DNA from: Sandaracinobacteroides sp039808025
Lineage (GTDB): Bacteria; Pseudomonadota; Alphaproteobacteria; Sphingomonadales; Sphingomonadaceae
Reading direction: 5' to 3'
DNA: 64,000 bases
Assembly (NCBI GenBank): GCA_039808025.1
Contig: JBDHSK010000001.1
Coordinates: 248,001-312,000, forward strand
The notes below the pieces were generated by a model. The model had not been told where the DNA came from, did no database searches, and saw only the letters and a list, made by a program, of their open reading frames with translations. The position numbers and the translations under genes were made by a program. Each line of letters opens with the position of its first letter. Within the stretch, counting starts at the first letter, position 1. This document shows, piece by piece, positions 1 to 8,407 of the stretch.

Positions 1-1423
1 TGCCGACCGGATGGTAGATGGTTTCCGCCCACTGCCGCACTTTGGCTGCCAACGCCTCGCCCGCGACTCCTTCGCCCGGCCAGACCTCACCACCATTGAA
101 AGGCGCAAATGCAGGTTGCGCCCCCAGCTTACGGCCGATGGCAATTCCCCGCAGCAGCACGTCCAGATCATCAGGGGCAGACAGATAGCGCGGATCGATC
201 AGCGGGTGTCGCGCCGGATCGGGGGATTGCAGGCGGATGACCCCGCGGCTTTGCGGATGCAACTGGCAGACGTGCAGCTGATACCCATGCTGCGGCGTGA
301 TCCCGCCTGTACCGTGCGGCTGGTTGATGCAGGCGATGAAGTGCATCTGGATATCAGGGGCCACCAGACCCTCGCGGCTACGCAGAAAACAGCCCGCCTG
401 GGTGGGATATTCTGCCGCCGCCCCGGTGTGGAACAGCAGCCACTGCAAACCGACTTTCAGTTTCGTCAAGGGGCGGGCATTGCCGTTGATGGTGATCGGT
501 GCGCGGCAATGCCATTGCACCATCACATCCAGATGATCCTGCAGATTGCGCCCGACTTCGGGGCGATCGGCCACCACCTCGATCCCGTGGTCGCGCAGAT
601 GCCCGGCCTCGCCCACCCCTGACAGCATCAGCAGTTGCGCAGAGTTGACAGTGCCGCCACAGACGATGGTGGTACGACCGCTGATCAGCCGCTCGCCCCG
701 TGGTCCGGCCACCACGGCACCAGTGGCGCGGCGTCCCTCGAACCTGATCCGCCCCACAAAGGCCCCGGTTTCAATGTGCAGGTTGGGGCGCCGCCGCACA
801 TCGGCCGGGAGGTAGGCGCGCGCTGCCGAACAACGCATGCCGGCATGGGTGGTGCTGTCGTAAAGCCCGAAACCCTCTGGCTGGGCACCGTTGAAATCTG
901 CGGTCTGGCCATAGCCCGCTTCGGCCCCTGCCTGCAGAAACGCCCGCGCCAGCCGGTGCGGGCGCACGATCTTGGTCGTGCGCAGTGGCCCATCGCCGCC
1001 GTGCCAGGCATCGGCCCCGCGCGAACTGGTTTCGAGATGGCGAAACCATGGCAACACATCCGACCAGCCCCAGCCATGGCAACCAGCCTGCGCCCAGCGG
1101 TCGTAATCGGCCGGGTGACCGCGCACATAAACCATGCCGTTGATCGCCGACGAACCACCAAGCCCGCGTCCACGCGGCCAGAACAGCGGCCGGTTACCCA
1201 GATGGGCCTGCGGCACTGTCCAGTACCCCCAGTTGGCCGGGTTGGGCTTGTCGGGGGGCAGCAGCTCACCGATTCCGCCGGGCATGTCGATCAGGGTCGA
1301 GCGGCCATTACCCCCCGCTTCCAGAAGGCACACCCGCGTTCCCGGGTCTTCCGACAACCGCGACGCCATTACACAGCCGGCCGAGCCGCCGCCAACCACC
1401 ACGAAATCGAACGGGTCGTCCAT
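1..1423 (-). CDS. GMC family FAD oxidoreductase (choline dehydrogenase-like), 3' end missing
   Basis: Reading from an ATG at 1423, preceded by a GAAAGGG ribosome site, gives about 474 codons with no stop before the window edge, so the C-terminus is cut off. The N-terminus has the FAD-binding Rossmann motif GGGSAGCV (residues 11-18) followed by LLEAGG. The GMC signature block appears as RGRGLGGSSAINGMVYVRG, and a further typical block reads GTVNSAQLLMLSGVG. The last visible residues, ETIYHPVG, fall just before the catalytic His region of the family, so the active site cannot be checked. Family members oxidise alcohols such as choline or fatty alcohols with FAD. The substrate cannot be told from sequence, and no betaine genes are nearby. 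Confidence 0.85.
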   Translation of the reverse strand, partial: MDDPFDFVVVGGGSAGCVMASRLSEDPGTRVCLLEAGGNGRSTLIDMPGGIGELLPPDKPNPANWGYWTVPQAHLGNRPLFWPRGRGLGGSSAINGMVYVRGHPADYDRWAQAGCHGWGWSDVLPWFRHLETSSRGADAWHGGDGPLRTTKIVRPHRLARAFLQAGAEAGYGQTADFNGAQPEGFGLYDSTTHAGMRCSAARAYLPADVRRRPNLHIETGAFVGRIRFEGRRATGAVVAGPRGERLISGRTTIVCGGTVNSAQLLMLSGVGEAGHLRDHGIEVVADRPEVGRNLQDHLDVMVQWHCRAPITINGNARPLTKLKVGLQWLLFHTGAAAEYPTQAGCFLRSREGLVAPDIQMHFIACINQPHGTGGITPQHGYQLHVCQLHPQSRGVIRLQSPDPARHPLIDPRYLSAPDDLDVLLRGIAIGRKLGAQPAFAPFNGGEVWPGEGVAGEALAAKVRQWAETIYHPVG

Positions 1424-1521
1424 CGGCACCCTTTCTGCAGAACCGACCAGGCTTCAGAGCCGGCAAGGTGCAGCGACCGTATCGCCCGATCAACCCCCAG
1501 TCGACAGGCCCGCCGGGCAAA

Positions 1522-2307
1522 TCAGCAGTGGCTGGCAACACCAATGTAGTTGACGCGCACATCATCGCTGATGTGGAACCCGGCCGTCGGAGACCAGCTC
1601 ATCCCGCGGATGTCATGGGCCTCAAGCCCGACCTCGGCCAGCAACGCCGTCAGTTCGTCAGGGGTAAGAAACTGCTGCCAGTCGTGCCCCCCCCTGGGAA
1701 TGGCGCGTAACAGAACCTCGGCACCGGCAATCAGCACCCCCCACGATAGCGGGGTTCGGTTGGGAGTGGAAAACACCAGCATGCCGCCCGGTTTCAGCAT
1801 CCGGGCGATGGCGCCGACAAACGCCGGACGATCGGTGACGTGCTCGATGACCTCGAGGCAGGTGATGAGGTCGAACCGGGCAGCATGCCGCCGGGCATAG
1901 GCAACCACATCGCCAGCGCGATAGGTGATCGACAACCCCATGGCCCTGGCGTGATCCCTGGCAACGGCGATCACTTCCTCACCGGCATCGATCCCGGTCA
2001 CCTGTGCGCCCATGCGCGCCAGTGGTTCCGCCACCAGCCCGCCACCACAGCCGATATCGAGTGCGCAAAGCCCCTCAAGCACATGACGCTGCCTGATGTT
2101 GCGCTGAAAATGACGAACGGCCTGTTCACGAATGAACGCCATGCGGCACGGGTTCAGGCGGTGCAGCAGTTTCGAGCTGCCTTCGGGGTTCCACCAATCG
2201 TCTGCCAGTGTTGCAAACAGCCCGACGTTGGCGCTGCTCGCGGTCTGGTTGGGGGGGCCGGGCCGGTCGGGCGGGCGGACGCTTTCCTCGTTGCCGGTCA
2301 TGGTCAT
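1522..2307 (-). CDS. ubiG: Ubiquinone biosynthesis O-methyltransferase
   Basis: 261 residues, a normal length for UbiG, which methylates two hydroxyl groups during ubiquinone synthesis using S-adenosylmethionine. The family's N-terminal signature is present as DDWWNPEGSSKLLHRLNP (from about residue 36), followed by the SAM-binding motif DIGCGGG at residues 84-90 and EVIEHV further on. The ATG at 2307 overlaps the TGA of the upstream bpt gene (ATGA), which supports this start; a second in-frame ATG lies two codons later. Together with COQ9 elsewhere in the window it points to a ubiquinone-using respiratory chain. Confidence 0.93.
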   Translation of the reverse strand: MTMTGNEESVRPPDRPGPPNQTASSANVGLFATLADDWWNPEGSSKLLHRLNPCRMAFIREQAVRHFQRNIRQRHVLEGLCALDIGCGGGLVAEPLARMGAQVTGIDAGEEVIAVARDHARAMGLSITYRAGDVVAYARRHAARFDLITCLEVIEHVTDRPAFVGAIARMLKPGGMLVFSTPNRTPLSWGVLIAGAEVLLRAIPRGGHDWQQFLTPDELTALLAEVGLEAHDIRGMSWSPTAGFHISDDVRVNYIGVASHC

Positions 2308-3107
2308 GCCGCGGCCGACCCTCTGGATAACCGTTCGGCAGGCTGATCGGTGCTGGCGCCTTCGCAGTCTTCGGGCGGCAGCCGCTTCCAGCCATTGGCC
2401 GTCAGCCGTTCAAGCGGCTGGAACCGGCGTTTGTAATCCATGCGCGGCGAACCCTTCACCCAATACCCCAGATAGACATACGGCATGCCAACGGCAGCAG
2501 CGCGCTGGACATGATCGAGAATCATGTAGGTGCCAAGCCCCGGCCTGGCACCTGCCGACGTATCATAGAAGCTGTAGACCATCGACAGGCCATCGGATTG
2601 CTTGTCGGTAAGGCATGCGCCCACCAGTTTTCCGGGCAAGCCTGCAACCGATGGCTCGCGATATTCCACCACCACCGTGTCGACCGGAGTCATCTCGATC
2701 ATGTCGGAGAAATCACCACCATCCATGCCGGCCATGCCACCGCCGGGGTGGCGGGCGTGCAGATACGCGCGCAGAAGCCGGAACTGCTCATCGGTTGCCC
2801 ACGGATCACAGGCAGAGACTTCAAGATCGGCATTGTGGTGCAGCAGGCGTTTCTGCGAGCGTGACGGCCTGAATTCAGAGGTTACGATCCGCACCGAAAC
2901 GCAGGCATTACAGTTGCCGCAACTGGGGCGATAAACGACGTTCTGGCTGCGCCGAAAGCCGATTCGCCCCAGGGCCTCGGCCATGACGCCGGCATCAGGG
3001 CCGCGCAGCTCCGCGAAGATCTTGCGTTCGGTACGGTCTGGCAGATACGGGCACGGCCCCTCGGCGGTGACGAAGAAACGCGGAAAGCTGGTTGGCTGGT
3101 CGGTCAT
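2304..3107 (-). CDS. bpt: Bpt/Ate-type aminoacyl-tRNA-protein transferase
   Basis: 267 residues from the ATG at 3107. The reading frame stays open for another 118 codons upstream, but that part includes a nucleotide tandem repeat and does not look like the family. The protein has the N-terminal Cys cluster PSCGNCNAC (Cys63, 66, 69) and the C-terminal block YVYLGYWVKGSPRMDYK, both typical of bacterial leucyl/arginyl-protein transferases. These transfer an amino acid from tRNA to the N-terminus of proteins, marking them for ClpS/ClpAP degradation (N-degron pathway). It overlaps ubiG by 4 bases, so the two are probably one operon. Family assignment is firm; whether it adds Leu or Arg is not visible. 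Confidence 0.9.
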   Translation of the reverse strand: MTDQPTSFPRFFVTAEGPCPYLPDRTERKIFAELRGPDAGVMAEALGRIGFRRSQNVVYRPSCGNCNACVSVRIVTSEFRPSRSQKRLLHHNADLEVSACDPWATDEQFRLLRAYLHARHPGGGMAGMDGGDFSDMIEMTPVDTVVVEYREPSVAGLPGKLVGACLTDKQSDGLSMVYSFYDTSAGARPGLGTYMILDHVQRAAAVGMPYVYLGYWVKGSPRMDYKRRFQPLERLTANGWKRLPPEDCEGASTDQPAERLSRGSAAA

Positions 3108-3467
3108 GAGGATGGCTCCTGACCGAAGGCCAAGGCCGCAGACGCAGCGACTGCCCGCAGAACGGACCCCTGACCTGACCCCTGACCTGACCCCTGACCT
3201 GTCCCCAGGGCCGAATCTGACGAAACGGGCGACCGCAGACCACCCACACGACCGGTCATCCGCACGTTGGCGCCCAGAGCGTCCACCTTCCAGAAATGCC
3301 GGGTTTCGTGTGGCACCTTCACCTCGTTCAGCAGCCTCTTCCATGCGACTGCCTGCCATGCTCATGATGCACAATCCACGCCTCGAGCGCAATTGGTGCC
3401 GTTCAAAACAGGTGGGCCGTCTCAGCGGATTACGGCCGCAAAGACGGGCATCCAAGCGCAATCGTAG
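3108..3467. other. Gene-free stretch between bpt and the heme-copper operon
   Basis: About 360 bases without a gene I can support. The minus-strand bpt frame stays open here, but the translation is low-complexity Arg/Gly/Ser and unlike the family. It probably holds the bpt promoter and the end of the upstream operon. The only clear structure is the 12-bp tandem repeat listed separately. Confidence 0.5.
3165..3200. repeat. Three perfect tandem copies of a 12-bp unit
   Basis: The unit GACCCCTGACCT occurs three times head to tail with no mismatch, then breaks down into GTCCCC. It lies about 60 bases upstream of the bpt start. Because the unit is a multiple of three it keeps the bpt frame open and repeats Gly-Val-Arg-Ser on the minus strand. 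Confidence 0.9.
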
Positions 3468-4091
3468 TTAATCATCGTCGCCCGGAACCGGTGCCTGCGG
3501 CCTTTCGTTTGCTGGCGCCCGCGGCGCTGCAAACAGCACCCGGCCCGCCCCCCAAAGACCGATGGCGGCCGCCAGCAACAGTGTCAGCCGGCCCAGCACG
3601 GTCTGCTCGCTTACCAGGTAATTATTGCACAAACGGTCTGGAAAGGTGAGATAAAGCACCCCCAGGACCAGCAACATGCTGACCAGCTGAACAACCACGA
3701 AGGCACGGCCGACACTGCCAAGGCGCCGCCACCCCAACCCCAGCGGCAACCCGCTGACCAGCACCAGCGACACAATCTTGGCAACATCGGTGCCCGGGTG
3801 GTTGACGGCGGCATCGAGCCAGCGCGGAAGCATCCAGAAGCCAAGGGTGACAAAGCCGATCAACACCAGCGGGGCCCCGGTTCCTGAATGCCTTTCGGGA
3901 GGTTCTGGCAACCGTCTGGCGACCGGGCCCGACAGCAGCACGCCTGCCGCCACCAGTGCCGGGATCTGCACCAGCATGTGGCGCACCATCGACGATTCCC
4001 ACCAGCTGGCAAGTGGCGGCGTCGCCATGATCAGCACCAGGGCGATGGCGGGCATCAGATGCCGGATGTCTGGCGGCAGGTTCCACCCCAT
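3468..4091 (-). CDS. Polytopic membrane protein, last gene of the heme-copper operon (orf1-like)
   Basis: 207 residues with about six hydrophobic segments, for example LMPAIALVLIMA, LVLIGFVTLGFWML and VVVQLVSMLLVLGVLYLTF, and a short polar C-terminal tail ending PGDDD. I recognise no domain. It starts 9 bases after the SCO gene stops, so it belongs to the same transcript. In ammonia-oxidising bacteria the norSY-senC cluster ends in a membrane protein called orf1, and this gene has that position. An assembly or accessory role for the enzyme is an inference from position only. Confidence 0.7.
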   Translation of the reverse strand: MGWNLPPDIRHLMPAIALVLIMATPPLASWWESSMVRHMLVQIPALVAAGVLLSGPVARRLPEPPERHSGTGAPLVLIGFVTLGFWMLPRWLDAAVNHPGTDVAKIVSLVLVSGLPLGLGWRRLGSVGRAFVVVQLVSMLLVLGVLYLTFPDRLCNNYLVSEQTVLGRLTLLLAAAIGLWGAGRVLFAAPRAPANERPQAPVPGDDD

Positions 4092-4100
4092 GCCCGCGTG

Positions 4101-4709
4101 TTACAGCTGGCGAAGGGCCAGCGCCAGCGCCTCCTGCCAGTCTTCGACATCGAGAATGCGGATGAGGCGGCCTCGGGCATCGATCACCAGGATGGCGGCG
4201 TTATGGACGAACCCGCCGGCACCATCGGGAATGACGATGACGTCAGCGGCCTTCAGCAACGCCCTGGTATCAGGGCCGGGACGCGGGCGCGCAAAGGTCC
4301 AGATTGCATCGGCGCCGCCGAAGCGGTTGGCATAAGCCTCTAGCTGTGCCGGGCCATCATGCTCAGGGTCGAACGACAGGGTGACAAGGGCGATGCGGTT
4401 GCCCAGCCCCTCGTCGGCAATGACGGTGCGCAGCTGTTCAAACGTGGCGCCAAGCGCCGAGCAGATGGTGAGGCACCGGGTGTAGGCAAATTCGGCCAGC
4501 ACCACTTTGCCGGCATAGTTGCCAAGCGAGGTTGTCCGCCCCTGCTGATCTTCGAGCACCACCCGCGGCAGGGGCCGCGGGTCAAGCATCACGGCGTTGC
4601 GGCGGGCTGTTTCGGCGGTGAAGGCAGTGAAGCCATCGGTTCCCCACCAGAACAGGCCCGCGCCGGCAGCCGCCACCACTGCCAGACCGGCAATCGCCTT
4701 CCTGCTCAT
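4101..4709 (-). CDS. SCO1/SenC family copper chaperone
   Basis: 202 residues from the ATG at 4709, which overlaps the TGA of the subunit I gene (ATGA). An N-terminal membrane anchor (residues about 5-23) is followed by a thioredoxin-like domain facing the periplasm. The copper ligands of the family are all present: Cys79 and Cys83 in YTRCLTICSALG, and His169 in GGFVHNAAI. SCO proteins deliver copper to, or reduce, the CuA site of subunit II of heme-copper enzymes, and the subunit II gene of this operon keeps a full CuA motif. The coupling of starts and stops suggests matched production. Confidence 0.92.
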   Translation of the reverse strand: MSRKAIAGLAVVAAAGAGLFWWGTDGFTAFTAETARRNAVMLDPRPLPRVVLEDQQGRTTSLGNYAGKVVLAEFAYTRCLTICSALGATFEQLRTVIADEGLGNRIALVTLSFDPEHDGPAQLEAYANRFGGADAIWTFARPRPGPDTRALLKAADVIVIPDGAGGFVHNAAILVIDARGRLIRILDVEDWQEALALALRQL

Positions 4710-6157
4710 CCGTGACTGAGGAAACGCGAGAAGCGCAACAGGAACCGTACGACGAAATAGCATACGGCCAGCAATACCGCGACGATGAAAACCGAGGCAA
4801 TGCGGGCATAGGCCTGCCATTCCGGCAGATGTTCAGCCCAGCGGCGCGGCACCGAATGGGCGCCGGAATAGAGGAACATGAACACGAACCCCAGCCCGCC
4901 AATGGCATACAGCCAGAACACCAGGCCGCCCCTGCCGATCGGGGCGGTACGGTCACGGCTGATGTACAGCATGAAGGCAAAGATCATCGGGAACAGGCCA
5001 AGCAGCAGATAGAAATGGAAATGGCCCGGGACCCAGAGCGTGTTGTGCATCACGGAATTGACGACGATGGTGGCATCGATGACGGCAGGAATCACGCCGG
5101 CCATCCATCCAAACATCGACAGGAACAGCAGGCTGTTCACCAGATCCCAGCGGATTCCCGACCGGTGCACGATGGCGAGCGCCCCAAGCCCGGTAACCAC
5201 CAGCACCGGGAAGCTGTTGGTATAGGAAAGCACCTGACCAAGGATCATCGACCATTTCGGCATGGCGAAATCCATCAGCATGTGGTGCGGGAAGATGATG
5301 AGCACCATGATGGTCGACCCCATCCACCCGGCCAGAAAGGCCTTCGACGATTTCCACGGCCGGTCGGTATAGCGGGGAAGCAGCTCGTACACCGCGATCA
5401 CCCCCATGTAGATGGTGGCGTTGATGATGGTGTGACCAAAGAAATAGATGATGCTTTTCGCCAGCAGCGGGTCGAGGGTGAACGATGGCACCTTCAGGTT
5501 CACAAGGCTGAGCACCAGAATGAGCGCCCCGCCCACCAGCGCCAATGTGGTGGCGATCACCGACATGGCCGTGGCAACGACTGCGGGCGGTGGCGCCTTG
5601 GCCCCGGCAACCCCGAAAAGGTAGGGCCAGCCCAGGGCATTCATCAGCCCGCCATACCCGGCATAAAGAGCACGGCCGATTTCAAGACAGACCAGCAGAA
5701 AGCCGATGCCGACCAGCAGCAGGCCCAGCAGGAACCAGAAGGCCGGCATGACCTCCCACGCGCCTCCAGAAACCGCCGGCAGCGGGTAGAGGAAGGTCCA
5801 GGCGCCGGCGAACTTGCCGAGGAACACCGCCACCAGCATCATCACCACACCCACCAGAAACAGGATGAGGTTGAGCGTGAGGACCCCGGGCTTCAGTTTC
5901 ACATACTGGCCGACGAAATACCACATCACCGACAGGCCGCCGAGCACCGAGATGCCCACCATGCCGACACCGTGAATGGTCATCAGCTCGTAAAAGCGAT
6001 CAGGCGCCAACGCCAGCCAGCCACCTTGGGTGACCCGCATGGCAAGCCCGGCCAGAATCATCAGAAGCAGGGTGCCGCCAACAATGATGAGGTTGGCGGC
6101 AATAAGGCGCCGGGTTGCAGGATCGGCGACGTAACCGTTTGAATTGTCGAGATTCAT
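4706..6157 (-). CDS. Heme-copper enzyme catalytic subunit I; candidate sNOR NorY (alternative: B-family oxidase)
   Basis: 483 residues, about 12 membrane helices. The start is the ATG at 6157, overlapping the subunit II stop. Metal ligands are visible: His62 (low-spin heme), His242 (CuB), His291-His292 (CuB), His379 (active-site heme) and His381 (low-spin heme) in HNTLWVPGHFHF. In oxidases of the A and B families the residue four after the helix VI His is the Tyr cross-linked to it; here the helix reads GHTIINATIY and that position (246) is Asn. Loss of this Tyr is a mark of NO reductases in the superfamily. The order subunit II - subunit I - SenC - membrane protein matches the norSY-senC-orf1 clusters known from Nitrosomonas. 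The heme-copper assignment is firm; the NO reductase call is inference. Confidence 0.85.
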   Translation of the reverse strand: MNLDNSNGYVADPATRRLIAANLIIVGGTLLLMILAGLAMRVTQGGWLALAPDRFYELMTIHGVGMVGISVLGGLSVMWYFVGQYVKLKPGVLTLNLILFLVGVVMMLVAVFLGKFAGAWTFLYPLPAVSGGAWEVMPAFWFLLGLLLVGIGFLLVCLEIGRALYAGYGGLMNALGWPYLFGVAGAKAPPPAVVATAMSVIATTLALVGGALILVLSLVNLKVPSFTLDPLLAKSIIYFFGHTIINATIYMGVIAVYELLPRYTDRPWKSSKAFLAGWMGSTIMVLIIFPHHMLMDFAMPKWSMILGQVLSYTNSFPVLVVTGLGALAIVHRSGIRWDLVNSLLFLSMFGWMAGVIPAVIDATIVVNSVMHNTLWVPGHFHFYLLLGLFPMIFAFMLYISRDRTAPIGRGGLVFWLYAIGGLGFVFMFLYSGAHSVPRRWAEHLPEWQAYARIASVFIVAVLLAVCYFVVRFLLRFSRFLSHG

Positions 6158-6699
6158 GGTTCCACCTCCGCATTTTGCGGCGCCACTACCTGCAATTCGA
6201 AGATCATGCCGTGATGAACCAGCCCGCAATATTCCAGGCACATGATCCGGTAGGTTCCCGGTCTGTCGAACGTGTGACGCAGCCGGTTCACATAGCCGGG
6301 CATGGCCTGCACCTGTGCAACGAGGCGGGTATCGGCATCATAAATGCCAAAGCCATGGTTCACATCGCCGCTGGTAACATGAAACTCGACCGGCTGACCG
6401 GCTTTCACCGTATCGTGATCGAGTTCCCAATACCATTGATAGCCCTTGGCGTTGACGACCTGCGCTGCCGGCGCGGCCTGAGCCGACGTATAGGGCAATT
6501 CCCGCAGGGTAACGGCAGCAATGACGATACCTGCCAGGATCAGGCCCCAGAAAACCACCGAACGAAACCGATAGGCGCGGGCCTGAACGGCTGGATATTC
6601 GGCGCGGGTTGTGGAATTGAGGGCGACAAAGAGAAAGATGAGGGCGATTATCGCCACCACCACGACCGTCAGGAGCCAGACCGTCTGCTGCATGTCCAT
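6154..6699 (-). CDS. Heme-copper enzyme subunit II with CuA site (candidate NorS)
   Basis: 181 residues from the ATG at 6699, chosen because GGGAGG lies five bases upstream; an in-frame TTG at 6717 lacks such a site. Two N-terminal membrane helices (about 7-28 and 48-66) are followed by a cupredoxin domain. CuA ligands are complete: His115 in GDVNHGFGIY, and Cys154, Cys158, His162 and Met165 in CLEYCGLVHHGM. The protein therefore accepts electrons from a soluble donor such as cytochrome c. It is the first gene of the four-gene operon, with a good promoter upstream, and couples to subunit I by an ATGA overlap. Confidence 0.9.
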   Translation of the reverse strand: MDMQQTVWLLTVVVVAIIALIFLFVALNSTTRAEYPAVQARAYRFRSVVFWGLILAGIVIAAVTLRELPYTSAQAAPAAQVVNAKGYQWYWELDHDTVKAGQPVEFHVTSGDVNHGFGIYDADTRLVAQVQAMPGYVNRLRHTFDRPGTYRIMCLEYCGLVHHGMIFELQVVAPQNAEVEP

Positions 6700-6736
6700 G
6701 CCTCCCCAGCTGAACAACAGGTATGTTCAACAAGAT

Positions 6737-6765
6737 TTATAAGGCGATGGAGTCGCAGCCGTCAA
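6737..6765 (-). promoter_or_regulatory. Probable sigma-70 promoter of the heme-copper operon
   Basis: On the minus strand TTGACG (6760-6765) is followed after exactly 17 bases by TTATAA (6737-6742), about 38 bases before the subunit II start. Upstream of the -35 box lies a very AT-rich stretch (6780-6812) holding two copies of TGATATTT exactly 10 bases apart (6793-6800, 6803-6810). That is one helical turn, as might suit an activator site. No classical FNR or NorR site is evident. Confidence 0.5.
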
Positions 6766-6940
6766 CAATCACGGAACTAACATTATAATTTATGATATTT
6801 ACTGATATTTTTGTTGTTAGTTTTCTCCTGCCGGCGATGGCATCAATGACTGGCGGCTACTGAACACCTCGGCCCTGCCATACCGGGGGGTTGCGCATCG
6901 CCTTGAAACGATGGAACAAGAGCGCGCGAGGAGAGCGCAC

Positions 6941-8407
6941 ATGCCAGCCCGAGAAACCGTTCGATTCACGCGCCGGCGTGCAACTCGTTTCCTCATCATG
7001 TCCGCCGTTGCCGGATCGGCATTGCTGGTGTCACCCGCCTTTGCCGCCACCCAACCACCTGACGGTTACCGGGCGGAAGCCCCTCCTGGTGCTGCCCTGC
7101 GACCTTATGCCCCGCCTGCCCGTGGCCAGCGCACCCTGTTCGTGAATGCCCAGCTGATCGATGTGCAGCAAGGCCTGGCCCGGCCCGACATGGCGGTTCT
7201 GACCGATGGCGAGCGGATCGCAGCGGTGGTGCCGATGGCGGCGCTTGCCCCGGAGCAACGCAAAGGGGCAGAAATCGTCGATCTTGGCGGCCAGTTCCTG
7301 ATGCCGGGGCTGATCGACAGCCACCAGCATCTGGCAACACCACCCAACCGGCGGATGGCGCAGGCCCAGATGCGCCGCGACATATTTGGCGGAATTACCG
7401 CCATTCGTGACATGGCCGACGATCTGCGCGCTGTGAATGAGTATGCCCGTGCCACCAGGGCAGGCGAAATTCCCGGCCCTGATATCTTTGCTGCCGCTCT
7501 ATTCGCCGGGCCGGACTTTTTTGACGACCCGCGGACTGCTGCTGCCGCCGAAGGCTGGAAGCCGGGCACCGCCCCATGGATGCGCGCCATTGACGATACA
7601 ACCGATCTGCCCGAGGCGATCACGCTGGCGCGTGGCAGCCTGGCGATGGCCGTGAAGCTCTATGATAATCTGCGCCCGGTGGATGTGCAGCGCATTACCG
7701 CCGAGGCGCACCGGCAGGGGATGCGGGTATGGGCCCATGGCATGGTGTTCCCGACACCGCCAGCCGATCTGGTGGCGGCTGGAGTGGATAGCATTTCCCA
7801 CACCTGTTACATGGCTTATCAGGTTTCAGACCCGCGCCCCGCCACCTACAAGGACCGCCGCCCGGTGGAATCCGCCCGACTGATCGGTGGCCATGACCCG
7901 GATATGGGCCGGCTGTTCGCCGACATGGCGCGGCACGGCATTGTTCTTGACGCCACCTTGCGGGTTTATCAGCAATATGATGCGCAACTGGCGCGCAACC
8001 CGGCCATGAAGCCCCGCCCCTATTGTTCGCTCGACGTGGCAGCAGCCCTGACGGCCCAGGCCCACCGCGCGGGAGTCACCATCGTCTCCGGCACCGATGG
8101 CGTGCCGCCACGTGCCAGCCCATGGCCGGCCCTTTACGACGAACTATTGCTGCTGAACCAACGGGCCGGCCTGACGCCCGCCGAGGTATTGCGTGCCGCC
8201 ACTGTTGATGGCGCGCGGGTGATCGGACAGGAGCAGGAGATGGGAACGGTAGAGCCCGGCAAGCTTGCCAATCTGCTGGTGCTGGCCGCCAACCCGCTCG
8301 ACGACCCTGGCAACCTGCGCACCATTCGCTTTACCGTGAAGCGCGGTGCCAGGCTCGATCGTGACCAGTTCACCCCGATTTCAGCCGAGGAAATGCCCGA
8401 TGACTGA
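6941..8407 (+). CDS. Exported metal-dependent amidohydrolase
   Basis: 488 residues from the ATG at 6941, six bases after GAGGAGAG; an ATG ten codons earlier lacks a comparable site. Arg-rich residues and a hydrophobic stretch ending SPAFAA form a signal peptide. The metal sites of the amidohydrolase superfamily are visible: HQH in GLIDSHQHL, Lys in AVKLYDN, His in WAHGM and SISHTCY, and Asp in VSGTDGV. The closest families are imidazolonepropionase-like and prolidase-like hydrolases acting on cyclic amides or dipeptides; the substrate is unknown. It overlaps the next gene by 8 bases and heads a three-gene operon of exported proteins. Confidence 0.85.
   Translation: MPARETVRFTRRRATRFLIMSAVAGSALLVSPAFAATQPPDGYRAEAPPGAALRPYAPPARGQRTLFVNAQLIDVQQGLARPDMAVLTDGERIAAVVPMAALAPEQRKGAEIVDLGGQFLMPGLIDSHQHLATPPNRRMAQAQMRRDIFGGITAIRDMADDLRAVNEYARATRAGEIPGPDIFAAALFAGPDFFDDPRTAAAAEGWKPGTAPWMRAIDDTTDLPEAITLARGSLAMAVKLYDNLRPVDVQRITAEAHRQGMRVWAHGMVFPTPPADLVAAGVDSISHTCYMAYQVSDPRPATYKDRRPVESARLIGGHDPDMGRLFADMARHGIVLDATLRVYQQYDAQLARNPAMKPRPYCSLDVAAALTAQAHRAGVTIVSGTDGVPPRASPWPALYDELLLLNQRAGLTPAEVLRAATVDGARVIGQEQEMGTVEPGKLANLLVLAANPLDDPGNLRTIRFTVKRGARLDRDQFTPISAEEMPDD

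Noticed and set aside
3108..3461. N-terminal extension of bpt by 118 codons
   Set aside because: The translation is Arg/Gly/Ser-rich and made in part from a nucleotide tandem repeat, and the family begins at the ATG at 3107.
4712..6142. 476-residue plus-strand open frame
   Set aside because: It is the mirror of the subunit I gene; the translation is His/Gln/Arg-rich low complexity, as expected from the complement of a membrane protein gene.
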